NCBI RefSeq assembly: GCF_002224125.1
Contig: NZ_NCSM01000070.1
Location: forward strand, 1 to 64,000
DNA: 64,000 nt
DNA from: Streptomyces sp. NBS 14/10
GTDB taxonomy: Bacteria > Actinomycetota > Actinomycetes > Streptomycetales > Streptomycetaceae
Reading direction: 5' to 3'
Part shown: positions 41,866 through 50,444 of the stretch, piece by piece
Numbering within the stretch: position 1 is the stretch's first letter
Layout: the number at the start of each line of letters is the position of its first letter
Program-made: the position numbers and the translations under genes
Notes under the pieces: model-generated
Told to the model about the DNA's origin: nothing
The model's input: the letters and a program-made list of their open reading frames with translations, nothing else
The model's database searches: none

Positions 41866-43310
41866 AGAGCTTCCGGCCCCAGCCCGGGTTCGTGGTGCAG
41901 GCGTACCGCTTCGCGCTCGACCCGAACGCCGAGCAGGAGCGGGCGCTCAGGTCGCACTGCGGTGCGGCACGTGCCGCCTACAACTGGGCGGTGTCGTGGG
42001 TGACGGCTTCCTGGTGGCAGCGCAACGCCGAAGCCTCCTACGGCATCCCCGAGGATCAGCTCACCGAGTGGCGGCCGTGGTCGCTGCCCACGCTGCGGAA
42101 GGCGTTCAACGAGGCCAAGCACACCGACCCCAGGTTCGCCGGCTGGTGGGGTGAGAATTCCAAGGAGGCGTACAGCACCGGCCTGGCAAACGCCGCCACT
42201 GCGTTCGACAACTACGCCACGTCGAAGAACGGCAAGCGCAAGGGCCGAAAGATGGGCGCGCCCCGGCGGAAGTCGAAGCGGAAGGCACGCCTGTCTTGCC
42301 GGTTCACCACCGGCACCATCCGCGTCGGGACCGACGGCAGGCATGTGACCCTGCCCCGGCTGGGCACAATCCGCGTGCACGAACGGGCCCATAGTCTGCG
42401 GGAGGGCGTCGCCGCCGGAACCGCGCGCATCCTGTCGGCGACCGTGCGGCACGAGCGAGGCCGGTGGTTCGTCTCCTTCCAGGCCGAGGTGAAACGGGAC
42501 CTGGTCCGCGTCGCCCGCCCGGATGTGGCGGTCGGGATCGACCTGGGCGTGAAACACCTCGCGGTCATGGCCGACAGCGCCGGGGAGATCCGCTACGAGC
42601 CGAACCCGAAGCACCTGGACGGCTCGTTGAAGCTGCTGCGTCTGCACTCGCGCCGGGTCTCCCGACGGCAAGGGCCCGACCGGCGCACCGGCTGTAAGCC
42701 GTCGAAGCGGTGGGAGAAAGCTAACGCTGAGCGCAACAAGGTGCACCACCGGGTGGCGAACCTGCGCGCCGACGCCCTCCACAAGCTCACTACCCGCATC
42801 CGGGCCGAGTACGGCACCGTCGTGATCGAAGATCTCAACGTCGCCTGCATGCTGAAAAACCGGCGTCTCGCCCGGAAGGTCGCTGACGCCGGGTTCGGGG
42901 AGATCCGCCGCCAGCCCACCTACAAGGGTCAGCGCAACGCCGCCCGCACCGTGGTCGCCTCGCGCTGGTACCCCTCCTCCAAGACCTGCTCGAACTGCGG
43001 CGCGGTGAAAGCCAAGCTGCCGCTGCACGTCCGAGTCTTCGACTGCGACGAGTGCCCGCTCGTGATGGACCGGGACGAGAACTCAGCACACAACCTCGCC
43101 GCTCTCGCAGCGGCTGGCACCATAGGTACCGGAGTGGCCGGAGACCTGAACGCCGTCAAGGCGTCGAAGCCTCGTGGAGCCGACTGCAAGACCCGCGCCA
43201 CCCGACCCAGCCGCAAGGCCGGGCCGGGGCGGGCAGGTGGCGCAATCCCCACCCCACGTGGGAAGGAAGCGAGAGACCGTACTCAAACCGAAGCCCTTAC
43301 GCTTTGGTGA
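41862..43310 (+). CDS. tnpB: TnpB RNA-guided nuclease (IS607 type)
   Basis: A 482-residue protein, longer than the common 370-420. The N-terminal helix-turn-helix/bridge part starts VQAYRFALDPNAEQERALRS. RuvC motifs are all present: VGIDLGVKHLAV (Asp227), VIEDLNV (Glu323) and DRDENSAHNLAAL near residue 405. The zinc ribbon is CSNCG and CDEC. The catalytic set appears intact, so it may be active. Known TnpB proteins use an omegaRNA from the 3' end of the element to cut DNA next to a short target motif. The extra C-terminal 60 residues (from NAVKASKPRGADC) are basic and low-complexity. It starts at a GTG overlapping the tnpA stop. Confidence 0.93.
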   Translation: MKSFRPQPGFVVQAYRFALDPNAEQERALRSHCGAARAAYNWAVSWVTASWWQRNAEASYGIPEDQLTEWRPWSLPTLRKAFNEAKHTDPRFAGWWGENSKEAYSTGLANAATAFDNYATSKNGKRKGRKMGAPRRKSKRKARLSCRFTTGTIRVGTDGRHVTLPRLGTIRVHERAHSLREGVAAGTARILSATVRHERGRWFVSFQAEVKRDLVRVARPDVAVGIDLGVKHLAVMADSAGEIRYEPNPKHLDGSLKLLRLHSRRVSRRQGPDRRTGCKPSKRWEKANAERNKVHHRVANLRADALHKLTTRIRAEYGTVVIEDLNVACMLKNRRLARKVADAGFGEIRRQPTYKGQRNAARTVVASRWYPSSKTCSNCGAVKAKLPLHVRVFDCDECPLVMDRDENSAHNLAALAAAGTIGTGVAGDLNAVKASKPRGADCKTRATRPSRKAGPGRAGGAIPTPRGKEARDRTQTEALTLW

Positions 43311-43381
43311 TGCGACGGACCATCCGGGCCGTAATGCCCGGATGCCTGAGAGCCGCTGAGGCTCTCGGTAACGGAAGGGCT
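43292..43381 (+). ncRNA. Candidate omegaRNA / structured RNA at the tnpB 3' end
   Basis: Three stems form a three-way junction: an outer stem AGCCCTT/AAGGGCT (43292-43298 with 43375-43381), hairpin CATCCGGGC/GCCCGGATG (43321-43329 with 43336-43344), and hairpin GAGAGCC/GGCTCTC (43348-43354 with 43360-43366, extendable by two pairs). It overlaps the last 19 bases of tnpB and runs to the right end, as omegaRNAs do. The outer stem includes the GGAAGGG ribosome site of the next gene, so an alternative role is a translational switch of that gene. Confidence 0.6.
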
Positions 43382-43386
43382 GCGGT

Positions 43387-44625
43387 GTGACGGCGACACA
43401 GGCCACCGAGGCCGACCGGGCCGTATGGGCCGACGCACCGCTGCTGGCGGATCTGATGCCCTGGTCCGTGGGGCCACTGCGGCTCGGGCGGGCGTGGGTG
43501 ATGGATCCGGATCCGGCGGTGCTCAAGGCGCGCTGGGAGCGGCTGGTCGGGGCCGGTGACGAGGCGGGGCGGGCGGCGCTGTTCCGGCCGACCCGCTCCC
43601 GTACGCTGCACAGCGCCGTGCCCCAGCTGCCCGGGCAGCGGACCTCCACCGCCCCGCTGGCGGGCGAGCGCGGGCCCTGCCCGGAGCCGGTGCGGGTCGC
43701 CCATGGGCCGTACGACCAGCAGTGGCTGATCCCCGACCACCGGCTGATCGACGCCGCCCGGCCCGAGCTGTGGCGGGTGGCCGACGAGCGGCAGCTACAC
43801 GCCGTCGAGGGGGCCGGTCCCGACCCGGGTCCGACGCTGACGTTCTCGGCGCTGCTGCCGGACGGCTACTCCCCCGCGGGCCGCCCCGGGCGGATCCGCC
43901 CCCTCTACCGCCGTCCCGGCGGCCGCGAGCCCAACCTGGCGCCGGGGCTGCTCGACCACCTCGCGGCCGAGCTGGCCCGGCCGGTGGCGGCCGAGGACTT
44001 CCTGGCCTGGGTCGCCGCGGTGGCCGGTCACCGCCCGGAGGGGTGCGCGGTACCGCTGACCGCCGACCCCGAGACCTGGGAGGCGGGGGTGGAGCTGGGC
44101 CGCCGGGCCCTGTGGCTGCATACCCGCGGGGCGCACAGCAGCGAAGGCCCGCGCATGCCGGGCGGCCAGCGCCCTTACGTACGCGCCGCGCTCCCCGCGC
44201 GCGGGCTGCCCGAGACCCTGGCGTACGACCCGGACGAGGCAGCTCTGCACCTCGGCGCGGGGCGGATCTCACCGGTGCCACGCGGCGCGTGGGAGTTCCA
44301 TGCGGGCGGGGTGCGGGTCCTGGAGACCTGGTTCGAGCGCCGTACGGCCCGTGGTGAGCCCGGCACACTGGAGGCCGTCCTCCCGGCGGCTTGGCCTCGC
44401 GACTGGACGTCCGAGCTGCTGGAGCTGATCACCGTGCTGGCGCTGCTCGCCGAGGAGCGCCCGGCGCGGCGGACGCTGGCCGAACGGCTGGCGGCGGTGG
44501 AGCGTATGGGCGCGGCGGAGCTGGGCGAGGCGGGCGTGCTCCCGGTGCCTGCCGCGGCTCGGCGCCCGGCGTCCGTGCTGGACCATCACGAGGAGGGTCC
44601 GGGCGGGCAGTTCGCGCTGGTCTGA
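43387..44625 (+). CDS. Type ISP restriction-modification specificity-like protein (stand-alone)
   Basis: A 412-residue protein resembling the C-terminal target-recognition part of type ISP restriction-modification enzymes of streptomycetes: LMPWSVGPLRLGRAWVMDPD, ALFRPTRSRTLHSAVPQLPG, PYDQQWLIPDHRLIDAARPE, AWEFHAGGVRVLETWFERR and RRPASVLDHHEEGPGGQFAL. No helicase, nuclease or methyltransferase motif is present, and no such gene is adjacent, so the role of the solitary domain is unknown. The GTG start follows GGAAGGG, which is part of the RNA stem at the end of the IS607 element. Only 76 bp separate it from tnpB. Confidence 0.75.
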   Translation: MTATQATEADRAVWADAPLLADLMPWSVGPLRLGRAWVMDPDPAVLKARWERLVGAGDEAGRAALFRPTRSRTLHSAVPQLPGQRTSTAPLAGERGPCPEPVRVAHGPYDQQWLIPDHRLIDAARPELWRVADERQLHAVEGAGPDPGPTLTFSALLPDGYSPAGRPGRIRPLYRRPGGREPNLAPGLLDHLAAELARPVAAEDFLAWVAAVAGHRPEGCAVPLTADPETWEAGVELGRRALWLHTRGAHSSEGPRMPGGQRPYVRAALPARGLPETLAYDPDEAALHLGAGRISPVPRGAWEFHAGGVRVLETWFERRTARGEPGTLEAVLPAAWPRDWTSELLELITVLALLAEERPARRTLAERLAAVERMGAAELGEAGVLPVPAAARRPASVLDHHEEGPGGQFALV

Positions 44626-44966
44626 AGCCGGAGAAGTCCGGAGGCGCGGGTCGTGTCTGAAGCCGGAGGCGCGGGTCGTACGGACGGGGCGCTCAAGGGC
44701 GACGCACACGCCTCCGGGGCGAGGACGTGTGCGTGTGGGGTGCCGAGCGCGTCGCGGTCCGCATCCCGGGAGAACGACCTTGGCACGGGCTCACCGGCTG
44801 GAGCGGGGCCGGAATCTCCGTGTCCGGGATGCGGACGACGACACAGCTGTCGCGGACGGCAGGCGACCGCGGCGGGCCTTGGGGGTGGACCAACCGGGCC
44901 AACCGGGCTTTTCGGGCTCACCAGGCCGACCGGAATCAACCGGACGGGCCAAGTACGCCCAAAGGC
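44626..44966. other. Intergenic region without a supported gene
   Basis: It starts with a direct repeat (CTGAAGCCGGA...GGCGCGGGTCGT, twice in 44623-44680) that extends the end of the preceding gene. The rest shows no frame with convincing codon bias, and no strong hairpin. It is the 3' side of both flanking, convergent genes. Confidence 0.5.
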
Positions 44967-45230
44967 TCAGCGGCGACTGCCGAACAGCGAGCGGCGCAGC
45001 CGCCGCAGCGGTGCGAACAGCGAGACCCTGGCGCCCCTGTTCCGCTCGGTGCGCGCGTGGTCCCGTGCGGTCAGCTCCTGCATCAGCACCGTGGCGCCCT
45101 CGGCCTCCCGCTGCGGCACGGCAGGGCCGCCCAACACCGCGAGATGGCGGTCGAGCCGGGCGCTGGTGGACCCGCTCCCGCAGTTGATGGCAGGCACTCG
45201 TGGCCTGCTGCGTACTGTTATCTGCTCCAT
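44967..45230 (-). CDS. Small conserved-looking basic protein of unknown function
   Basis: An 87-residue protein. It has a central HLAVLGGPAVPQREAEGATV stretch, a helical LMQELTARDHARTERNRG and a basic tail SLFAPLRRLRRSLFG. GGGGAG lies before the ATG at 45230. The pattern resembles short hypothetical proteins widespread in Streptomyces, but I cannot name a family. The basic amphipathic C-terminus might contact membrane or nucleic acid. It lies downstream of the anti-sigma gene on the same strand, separated by a hairpin. Confidence 0.65.
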   Translation of the reverse strand: MEQITVRSRPRVPAINCGSGSTSARLDRHLAVLGGPAVPQREAEGATVLMQELTARDHARTERNRGARVSLFAPLRRLRRSLFGSRR

Positions 45231-45324
45231 GTCACTCCCCACCCGTCGAGGGCACCCGCCCCGGGCAGAGTAACCCTACCTCGGCGAGCCGTCACCCACG
45301 CACCCCAGGTCGCTGATTCACCTC

Positions 45325-45345
45325 CGCGTCAAGGGCGTTGACGCG
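45325..45345 (-). terminator. Hairpin downstream of the anti-sigma factor gene
   Basis: CGCGTCAA-GGGCG-TTGACGCG, a perfect 8-bp stem, 12 bases beyond the anti-sigma stop and about 95 bp before the start of the small gene. Confidence 0.65.
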
Positions 45346-45356
45346 TCCATCGCGAA

Positions 45357-46304
45357 TCATGGATCAACAAGGGCCAGTTGCACGACTGGATTCGTGGTGG
45401 GCCGGGTTGATCCGCCGTCTGGTTCCAGGGTCACCGCCAGGCGCTCCGTATGGGCGCCGAAGCCGCCCGTGACCAGAGGCGTCCCTTCCCCGCTGCCCTT
45501 CAGGAGTCCGGCCGAGCGGGGCGCGGCGGCCCCTCCCGGCGACCCACCCGAAGACCCTCCCGACGACTCTCCCTGCGACCCTTCCGGCGGGGCGTCGATC
45601 ATCCAGAGCTGGTACGTCCGCCCGCCGGGCGGCGCCGGCAGCCCGGAGACGGTGACGACGGCGGCACCGAGCCGGCGCGAGGTCACGGCGTTGATGCCGC
45701 GCCCCTGGGCGTCGCGCGCGCTGACTCCGTGGGCGTCCGGCGCCGACAGCACCTGTTCGACGGCGCGTGTCGCACCGCGCTCCTGGTCGAGCCGGTCACG
45801 GGTGCGGACCAGTTCGACGGCGAGCACGGCGGCCGCGATCACGGACAGGGCGGCGACGGCCCCGGCGAGCCGCAGGCCGAACACGGGGCGCCGGAGGTAG
45901 CCCCCGCCGCGCGCCCGCCGCCCGCCGGGCCCTGAACGGCCCGCGTGGGCGGCGCGCACGGGCGGCGCCGCATATCCGCCGTCCGCCGCCGAGTGCGCCT
46001 CCTGTGGGGTGGCCTGAGCGGCCGCCAGCACCCGCTGCCGCATCTGGGGCGGCGCCGGGGCGGCCACCGCGCGCGCCAGCCGTACCGCGCCCTGCGCCAG
46101 ATCGCGCACTTCCTGGGCGCACCCCGGACAGCGGGCCAGATGCTTCTCGTACCGCCGGCGTTCCTTGAGGTCCAGCGCATTGAGGGCGTACGCGCCCGCC
46201 AGGGCGTGCGCCTTGCGCCCCCTGCCGCCCCGATACGCCGGGGCTCCGCCTGACCGGTCAGATGGTCGGTCGGCTGACCGGTCATTGGACCGGTTGGAGG
46301 TCAT
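45357..46304 (-). CDS. Anti-sigma factor, RskA type with zinc-binding N-terminal domain
   Basis: A 315-residue membrane protein. The cytoplasmic anti-sigma domain has the His-x3-Cys-x2-Cys zinc pattern in YEKHLARCPGCAQEVRDL preceded by HALAGAYALNALD. One membrane helix follows (FGLRLAGAVAALSVIAAAVL) and the outer RskA domain carries VTVSGLPAPPGGRTYQLWMI and VAVTLEPDGG-like strands near the end (RLAVTLEPDGGSTRPTTNPV). It should hold the ECF sigma factor encoded just upstream; the ATG overlaps that gene's stop (ATGA), giving 1:1 translation. A Ser/Gly-rich insert (EGSQGESSGGSSGGSPGG) sits in the outer domain. Confidence 0.92.
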   Translation of the reverse strand: MTSNRSNDRSADRPSDRSGGAPAYRGGRGRKAHALAGAYALNALDLKERRRYEKHLARCPGCAQEVRDLAQGAVRLARAVAAPAPPQMRQRVLAAAQATPQEAHSAADGGYAAPPVRAAHAGRSGPGGRRARGGGYLRRPVFGLRLAGAVAALSVIAAAVLAVELVRTRDRLDQERGATRAVEQVLSAPDAHGVSARDAQGRGINAVTSRRLGAAVVTVSGLPAPPGGRTYQLWMIDAPPEGSQGESSGGSSGGSPGGAAAPRSAGLLKGSGEGTPLVTGGFGAHTERLAVTLEPDGGSTRPTTNPVVQLALVDP

Positions 46305-46960
46305 ACAGCTGCTCCCAAGCACTCGCGCAGCCGCGTCAGCCCGTCCCGCATCCGCGTCTTGACCGTCCCCAACGGTACGGCCAGCCGATGCGCCACCTCC
46401 CGGTAGGAGTACCCCTCGTAGTACGCGAGGGTGACCGACTGCCGCTGCAGCTCGGTGAGTCGGGCCAGACAGCCGCGCACCCACTCGCGCTCAAGACGCC
46501 CCTCGACCGCCTCCGCCACCTGGTCGAAGGCCGGGCCCTCCGACTGCCCGCCGACCCGCGCCTCGCGGTCGGCCGCAGAGCGGGCCGACCGCACCCGGTC
46601 CACGGCGCGGCGGTGGGCCAGGGTGAGGATCCACGCGAGCGCGGAGCCGCGGCGCGGGTCGAACCGCCCGGCGGTCCGCCAGACCTCCAACAGCGTCTCC
46701 TGCGCGACCTCCTCGGACTGCGCCGGGTCCCGCAGCACGCGCCGCACCAGCCCGTACACGGGCCCCGAGACCATGCCGTACAGGTCCTCGAACGCACGGT
46801 GGTCTCCGACGGCGACCAGCGGCAGCAGGTCGTCCGGGCCACGACGCTCACCCGCAAGCTCCTGTCCGCCCGCTCGCTCCTGTCCGCCCACCCACCCGCG
46901 TACCGGACCCCGCTCTCCCGTCTGCTCCACACTCACGCGGCAAACCCCGCTTCCTGCCAT
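46301..46960 (-). CDS. ECF RNA polymerase sigma factor, SigK-like
   Basis: A 219-residue sigma factor with region 2 (FEDLYGMVSGPVYGLVRRVL, EVAQETLLEVWRTAGRFDPR, ALAWILTLAHRRAVDRVRSA) and region 4 (LTELQRQSVTLAYYEGYSYR, EVAHRLAVPLGTVKTRMRDG). It resembles the SigK group, which is paired with RskA anti-sigma factors, as here. The start is uncertain: ATG 46960 is used, but a GTG a few codons in is possible. It is divergent from the DUF4331 gene (136 bp), which with the TPR and transporter genes downstream is the obvious target regulon. Confidence 0.9.
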   Translation of the reverse strand: MAGSGVCRVSVEQTGERGPVRGWVGGQERAGGQELAGERRGPDDLLPLVAVGDHRAFEDLYGMVSGPVYGLVRRVLRDPAQSEEVAQETLLEVWRTAGRFDPRRGSALAWILTLAHRRAVDRVRSARSAADREARVGGQSEGPAFDQVAEAVEGRLEREWVRGCLARLTELQRQSVTLAYYEGYSYREVAHRLAVPLGTVKTRMRDGLTRLRECLGAAV

Positions 46961-47095
46961 CCGTCTCAGCTGCCCCGTCTTCGGTTGCTTCGCGACGCCG
47001 CCAAAAAAAATCCACCGACCCACCAATCCGGTCGGCCGACCGCTCCGAATAGCCGGCATCAGCCTGTCCACCACACGTACGAAGGACCGACCCAG

Positions 47096-48637
47096 ATGAC
47101 CTCAATCACCAAGAGGAGTGTGGCCGCGCTCGTGGGCGGAGCGCTGGTCGCGGGAGGGCTCGCGGCGGCCGGTGTGGCCGCGCTCGGGCCCGGGGAGGCG
47201 GAGGCCTCCAGCCACCGGGAGGCGCCGCTGATCTCGGGCCAGCCGGAGTACGACACCACCGACGTCTACGCGTTCGTGAGCCCCGACAAGGCGGACACGA
47301 CGACACTGATCGCGAACTTCCTGCCGTTCCAGGACCCGGCGGGCGGCCCGAACTTCTTCAAGTTCGCCGAGGACGCCCAGTACGACCTGCGGATCGACAA
47401 CGACGGCGACGCCCGGGAAGACCTGATCTACCGCTGGACCTTCAAGGACCACGTCCGCAACGAGGACACGTTCCTCTACAACACAGGACCGGTCACCTCG
47501 CTCGACGACCACGACCTGAACTTCTTCCAGACGTACGACATCGAGCAGATCAAGATGCGCCACGGCAAGGCCGGCGAACGCACCAAGGTGGCGGACGATC
47601 TGGTCGTGGCCCCCTCGAACGTGGGCAAGGCGTCCATGCCGGACTACGCGGCCCTGCGCGACCAGGCGGTGCGCAAGGTGTACGGCGGCGCCACGGCCTT
47701 CGCCGGCCAGGCCGACGACCCGTTCTTCGCCGATCTGCGGGTCTTCGACCTGCTGTACGGCGGCGACCTGTCCGAGGTCGGCAACGACACGCTCAAGGGC
47801 TACAACGTCCAGTCGCTGGCCCTCCAGGTGCCGACCGACCAGGTGCGCGAGTCCCATGAGCAGCCGGTGATCGGTATGTGGTCCACCACCCAGCGCGCGG
47901 ACGCCTACGGGGACTACACCCAGGTCTCGCGGCTCGGGATGCCGTTGGTCAACGAGGTTGTCAATCCCCGTAAGGACAAGGACAAGTTCAACGCCTCGGA
48001 GCCCAAGGACGACGCGCAGTTCCTGGACAACGTGGACGACCCGGAGCTGCCCAAGCTGATCGAGCAGATCTTCAAGATCAAGGCGCAGGACGCCCCGCGC
48101 AAGGACCTCGAGCAGGTCTTCCTCACCGGGGTCCCCGACCTCAACCAGGTCAAGGGCGTCAAGGCCTCCGAGATGCTGCGCCTGAACACCTCGATCAAGC
48201 CGACCGACAAGCCCAAGCGCCTCGGTGTCCTGGACGGCGACCAGGCCGGCTTCCCCAACGGCCGCCGGCTGACCGATGACGTCCTGGACATCGCGCTTCA
48301 GGTCGTCGAGGGCGAACTGCTCGGCGAGAAGAACGACCTGGGCGACGCGGTGGACTCGAACGCCGATCAGAAGTTCGGCGGCTACTTCCCGTACATCGGA
48401 CTGCCCAACTCCGGCTCGGACGCCAAGAGCTCCACCAAGAGCGCCACGACCACGGCCGACGGCCGCACCCTGCTGAACGGCGGCTCCGGCATCGTCTCCA
48501 CCTCCACCGAGGACAACAACACCCTGCTCGCCACGTCCGCCGCCGCGGGCGGCGCGGCGGTGCTGCTGCTGGCCGTCGGCCTGACCTGGCGCCGGCGCCG
48601 GCAGCGGCTGGTGCGGGTGCACACGCGCAGGCACTGA
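47096..48637 (+). CDS. Secreted DUF4331 protein
   Basis: A 513-residue protein with a signal peptide (VAALVGGALVAGGLAAAGVA) and the DUF4331 start SSHREAPLISGQPEYDTTDV followed by YAFVSPDKADTTTLIANFLP. Later stretches FADLRVFDLLYGGDLSEVGN and RRLTDDVLDIALQVVEGELL are also typical. The C-terminus is a sortase-free membrane anchor (SAAAGGAAVLLLAVGLTWRR) with a basic tail, so it is probably held on the outer face. Acidic clusters (DNDGDARED) could bind Ca2+. Function unknown. It is the first of three rightward genes divergent from the ECF sigma gene. AAGGA lies before ATG 47096. Confidence 0.9.
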   Translation: MTSITKRSVAALVGGALVAGGLAAAGVAALGPGEAEASSHREAPLISGQPEYDTTDVYAFVSPDKADTTTLIANFLPFQDPAGGPNFFKFAEDAQYDLRIDNDGDAREDLIYRWTFKDHVRNEDTFLYNTGPVTSLDDHDLNFFQTYDIEQIKMRHGKAGERTKVADDLVVAPSNVGKASMPDYAALRDQAVRKVYGGATAFAGQADDPFFADLRVFDLLYGGDLSEVGNDTLKGYNVQSLALQVPTDQVRESHEQPVIGMWSTTQRADAYGDYTQVSRLGMPLVNEVVNPRKDKDKFNASEPKDDAQFLDNVDDPELPKLIEQIFKIKAQDAPRKDLEQVFLTGVPDLNQVKGVKASEMLRLNTSIKPTDKPKRLGVLDGDQAGFPNGRRLTDDVLDIALQVVEGELLGEKNDLGDAVDSNADQKFGGYFPYIGLPNSGSDAKSSTKSATTTADGRTLLNGGSGIVSTSTEDNNTLLATSAAAGGAAVLLLAVGLTWRRRRQRLVRVHTRRH

Positions 48638-48670
48638 TCGGGCGTGCGACGGGGGTCGGTCCCGCGCACC

Positions 48671-48732
48671 GGCCGGTGGGCGCGTTCGAGCAGAAACGCG
48701 AGAAGAAACGCGAAGAAACGCGCCCACCGGCC
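48671..48732 (+). terminator. Hairpin with 16-bp stem between DUF4331 and TPR genes
   Basis: GGCCGGTGGGCGCGTT (48671-48686) pairs perfectly with AACGCGCCCACCGGCC (48717-48732). The 30-base loop contains three repeats of AGAAACGCG. It begins 34 bases after the DUF4331 stop and could partly terminate, lowering expression of the downstream genes. Confidence 0.75.
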
Positions 48733-48834
48733 CGGACCGGCGAGCACGGGCCCGCTTCCGTACGTACATCCCGGTAGCACCGGCGCCCGCCGGCGCCCGA
48801 GCACTGAACGCCCATCATCCGAAAGGCAGCCGCA

Positions 48835-50181
48835 ATGCCCGTCCCCGTCCGGCATCTCGTCCGCACCGCCGCCGTCGTCGTCACGCTCGCGACGGGGCTC
48901 ACGGTCGCCGCGTTCGCCGTCGGCGGGTCCGACGACCACTCGTCCGGCGCACGGACCACCGCCGTACTGCCCGCCGGCCGGGCGGCGCTCGACCGGGTCA
49001 GCTCCGAGGACCTGGGGAAGAGCATCAGCGCGCTCCAGGCCCGTCTGCGCGCCAAGCCCAAGGACGCGGCCGGCTGGGCCACACTCGGCGCCGCCTACGT
49101 CGAACAGGCCCGCACCACCGGGGACCCCACCCGCTACCCCCAGGCGCAGAAGGCCCTCGCCCGCTCCCTGTCCGCCCAGCCGCGCGACAACGACCCGGCC
49201 CTCGCCGGACGCGCCGCGCTCGCCGCGGCGCGCCATGACTTCCCCGGCGCGCTGCGGGACGCCGACCGGGCGCTGAAGGTCAACGCGTACAGCGAGCGGG
49301 CGCTCGCCGTCCGGGTGGACGCGCTCGTCGAACTCGGCCGGTACGACGACGCGTACGCCGCCGCCAGGCGCGCCGACTCGCTGCGCCCCGGCATCCCCGT
49401 CTTCACCCGTCTCGCCTACGTCCTGGAGCTGCGCGGCGACCCGGCCGGCGCCCGCCGCGTACTGCTGCGCGCGCGGAAGTCGGCGACCGCGCCCGGCGAC
49501 GTGGCGTACGTGGCGACGGCGCTCGGCCAGTTGGCCTGGAGCCAGGGCCAGTTCCCCCGGGCGCGCGGCCACTACGCCGACGCGCTGCGCGCCGAGCCCG
49601 GCTACCTCCCCGCCCTGGAGGGCCGCGGCCGCACCCACGCCGCGGTCGGCGACCTCGACGCGGCGGCCCGCGACCTGGAAGAGGTCGTACGGCGCTACCC
49701 GCTGCCCGCCGAGCTCGCCGCCCTCGGCGAGGTGTACGAGGCGCGCGGCGACCGTACCCGGGCCCGGGAGCAGTACGCCGTGGCCGCCACCTGGATCGAC
49801 CTGGCGCGGGCCAACGGCGTGGCGACCGACCTCGACAGCGCGCTGATCGCCGCCGACCACGGCGACCGTACGGAGGCGCTGCGGGCGGCCCGCGCCGAAT
49901 GGGGCCGCCGGCACAGCGTGCACACCGCCGACGCGCTGGCCTGGGCGCTGCACCGGGCCGGCCGCGACCGCGAGGCCCTGACCTACGCCAAGTCCGCCGC
50001 GGCGCCGGGGTACCGCAACGCGTCGTTCCTCTACCACCGGGGGGTCATCGAGAAGTCCCTCGGCGACACCGCCGCTGCCCGCCGCCACCTCACCGCGGCC
50101 CTCGACCTCAACCCGGCCTTCTCCCCCACGGGCGCCCGCGCGGCGAAGGCGGCGCTGAAGGGGCTGGGCGACGCGCGATGA
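48835..50181 (+). CDS. Secreted or membrane-anchored tetratricopeptide-repeat protein
   Basis: A 448-residue protein with an N-terminal signal or anchor (TAAVVVTLATGLTVAAFAVG) and then a run of TPR units (examples: AGWATLGAAYVEQARTTGD, ALAVRVDALVELGRYDDAYA, ALGQLAWSQGQFPRARGHYA, ALAWALHRAGRDREALTYAK, FLYHRGVIEKSLGDTAAARR). It likely serves as a protein-binding scaffold outside the membrane. Position between DUF4331 and Ni/Co-type transporter genes, all rightward and divergent from the ECF sigma gene, suggests one functional unit. AAAGGCAG precedes ATG 48835. Confidence 0.88.
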   Translation: MPVPVRHLVRTAAVVVTLATGLTVAAFAVGGSDDHSSGARTTAVLPAGRAALDRVSSEDLGKSISALQARLRAKPKDAAGWATLGAAYVEQARTTGDPTRYPQAQKALARSLSAQPRDNDPALAGRAALAAARHDFPGALRDADRALKVNAYSERALAVRVDALVELGRYDDAYAAARRADSLRPGIPVFTRLAYVLELRGDPAGARRVLLRARKSATAPGDVAYVATALGQLAWSQGQFPRARGHYADALRAEPGYLPALEGRGRTHAAVGDLDAAARDLEEVVRRYPLPAELAALGEVYEARGDRTRAREQYAVAATWIDLARANGVATDLDSALIAADHGDRTEALRAARAEWGRRHSVHTADALAWALHRAGRDREALTYAKSAAAPGYRNASFLYHRGVIEKSLGDTAAARRHLTAALDLNPAFSPTGARAAKAALKGLGDAR

Positions 50182-50444
50182 CGACCGACCGCTCGGCGCC
50201 CCCTCCCCGCCACCACGCCCGAGTCGGGCGGGCTGCCCGCCGCGCGGCGAGGGCGCCCGCCGGTCGCCGGAGCGCGGGCCGCGAGGCCTCGCCGACCAGG
50301 CTTCCGTTCGTCAGGCATCGGGCGAACCCGGCGCGGCTCGGCCCACCGGGCGGGCGCCGGCATCCGATGCCCGGCCGCTCGCACGCCTGCGCATCCCGAG
50401 GGGACCGCCCGCCGGCGCACCCGGGCCGACAGGCCGCCGCGCGT

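Larger units (their letters stand above)
41290..43381 (+). mobile_element. IS607-family insertion sequence (tnpA-tnpB)
   Basis: The element comprises the overlapping tnpA and tnpB genes and the structured 3' end. IS607 elements have no long terminal inverted repeats and make no clear target duplication, so exact ends cannot be set by eye; the left end lies upstream of 41290, probably within 41215-41289. It may be a complete, active element. Confidence 0.75.

Noticed and set aside
43292..43381. A tRNA or classic riboswitch at the three-stem structure
   Set aside because: Stem lengths and loops do not match a tRNA cloverleaf (no T-loop sequence, no acceptor end), and no known riboswitch core was recognised.
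44586..44939. A minus-strand frame of 117 codons in the gap after the ISP-like gene
   Set aside because: Pro/Ala/Arg-rich with no start signal or domain; it overlaps the 3' end of the convincing plus-strand gene.
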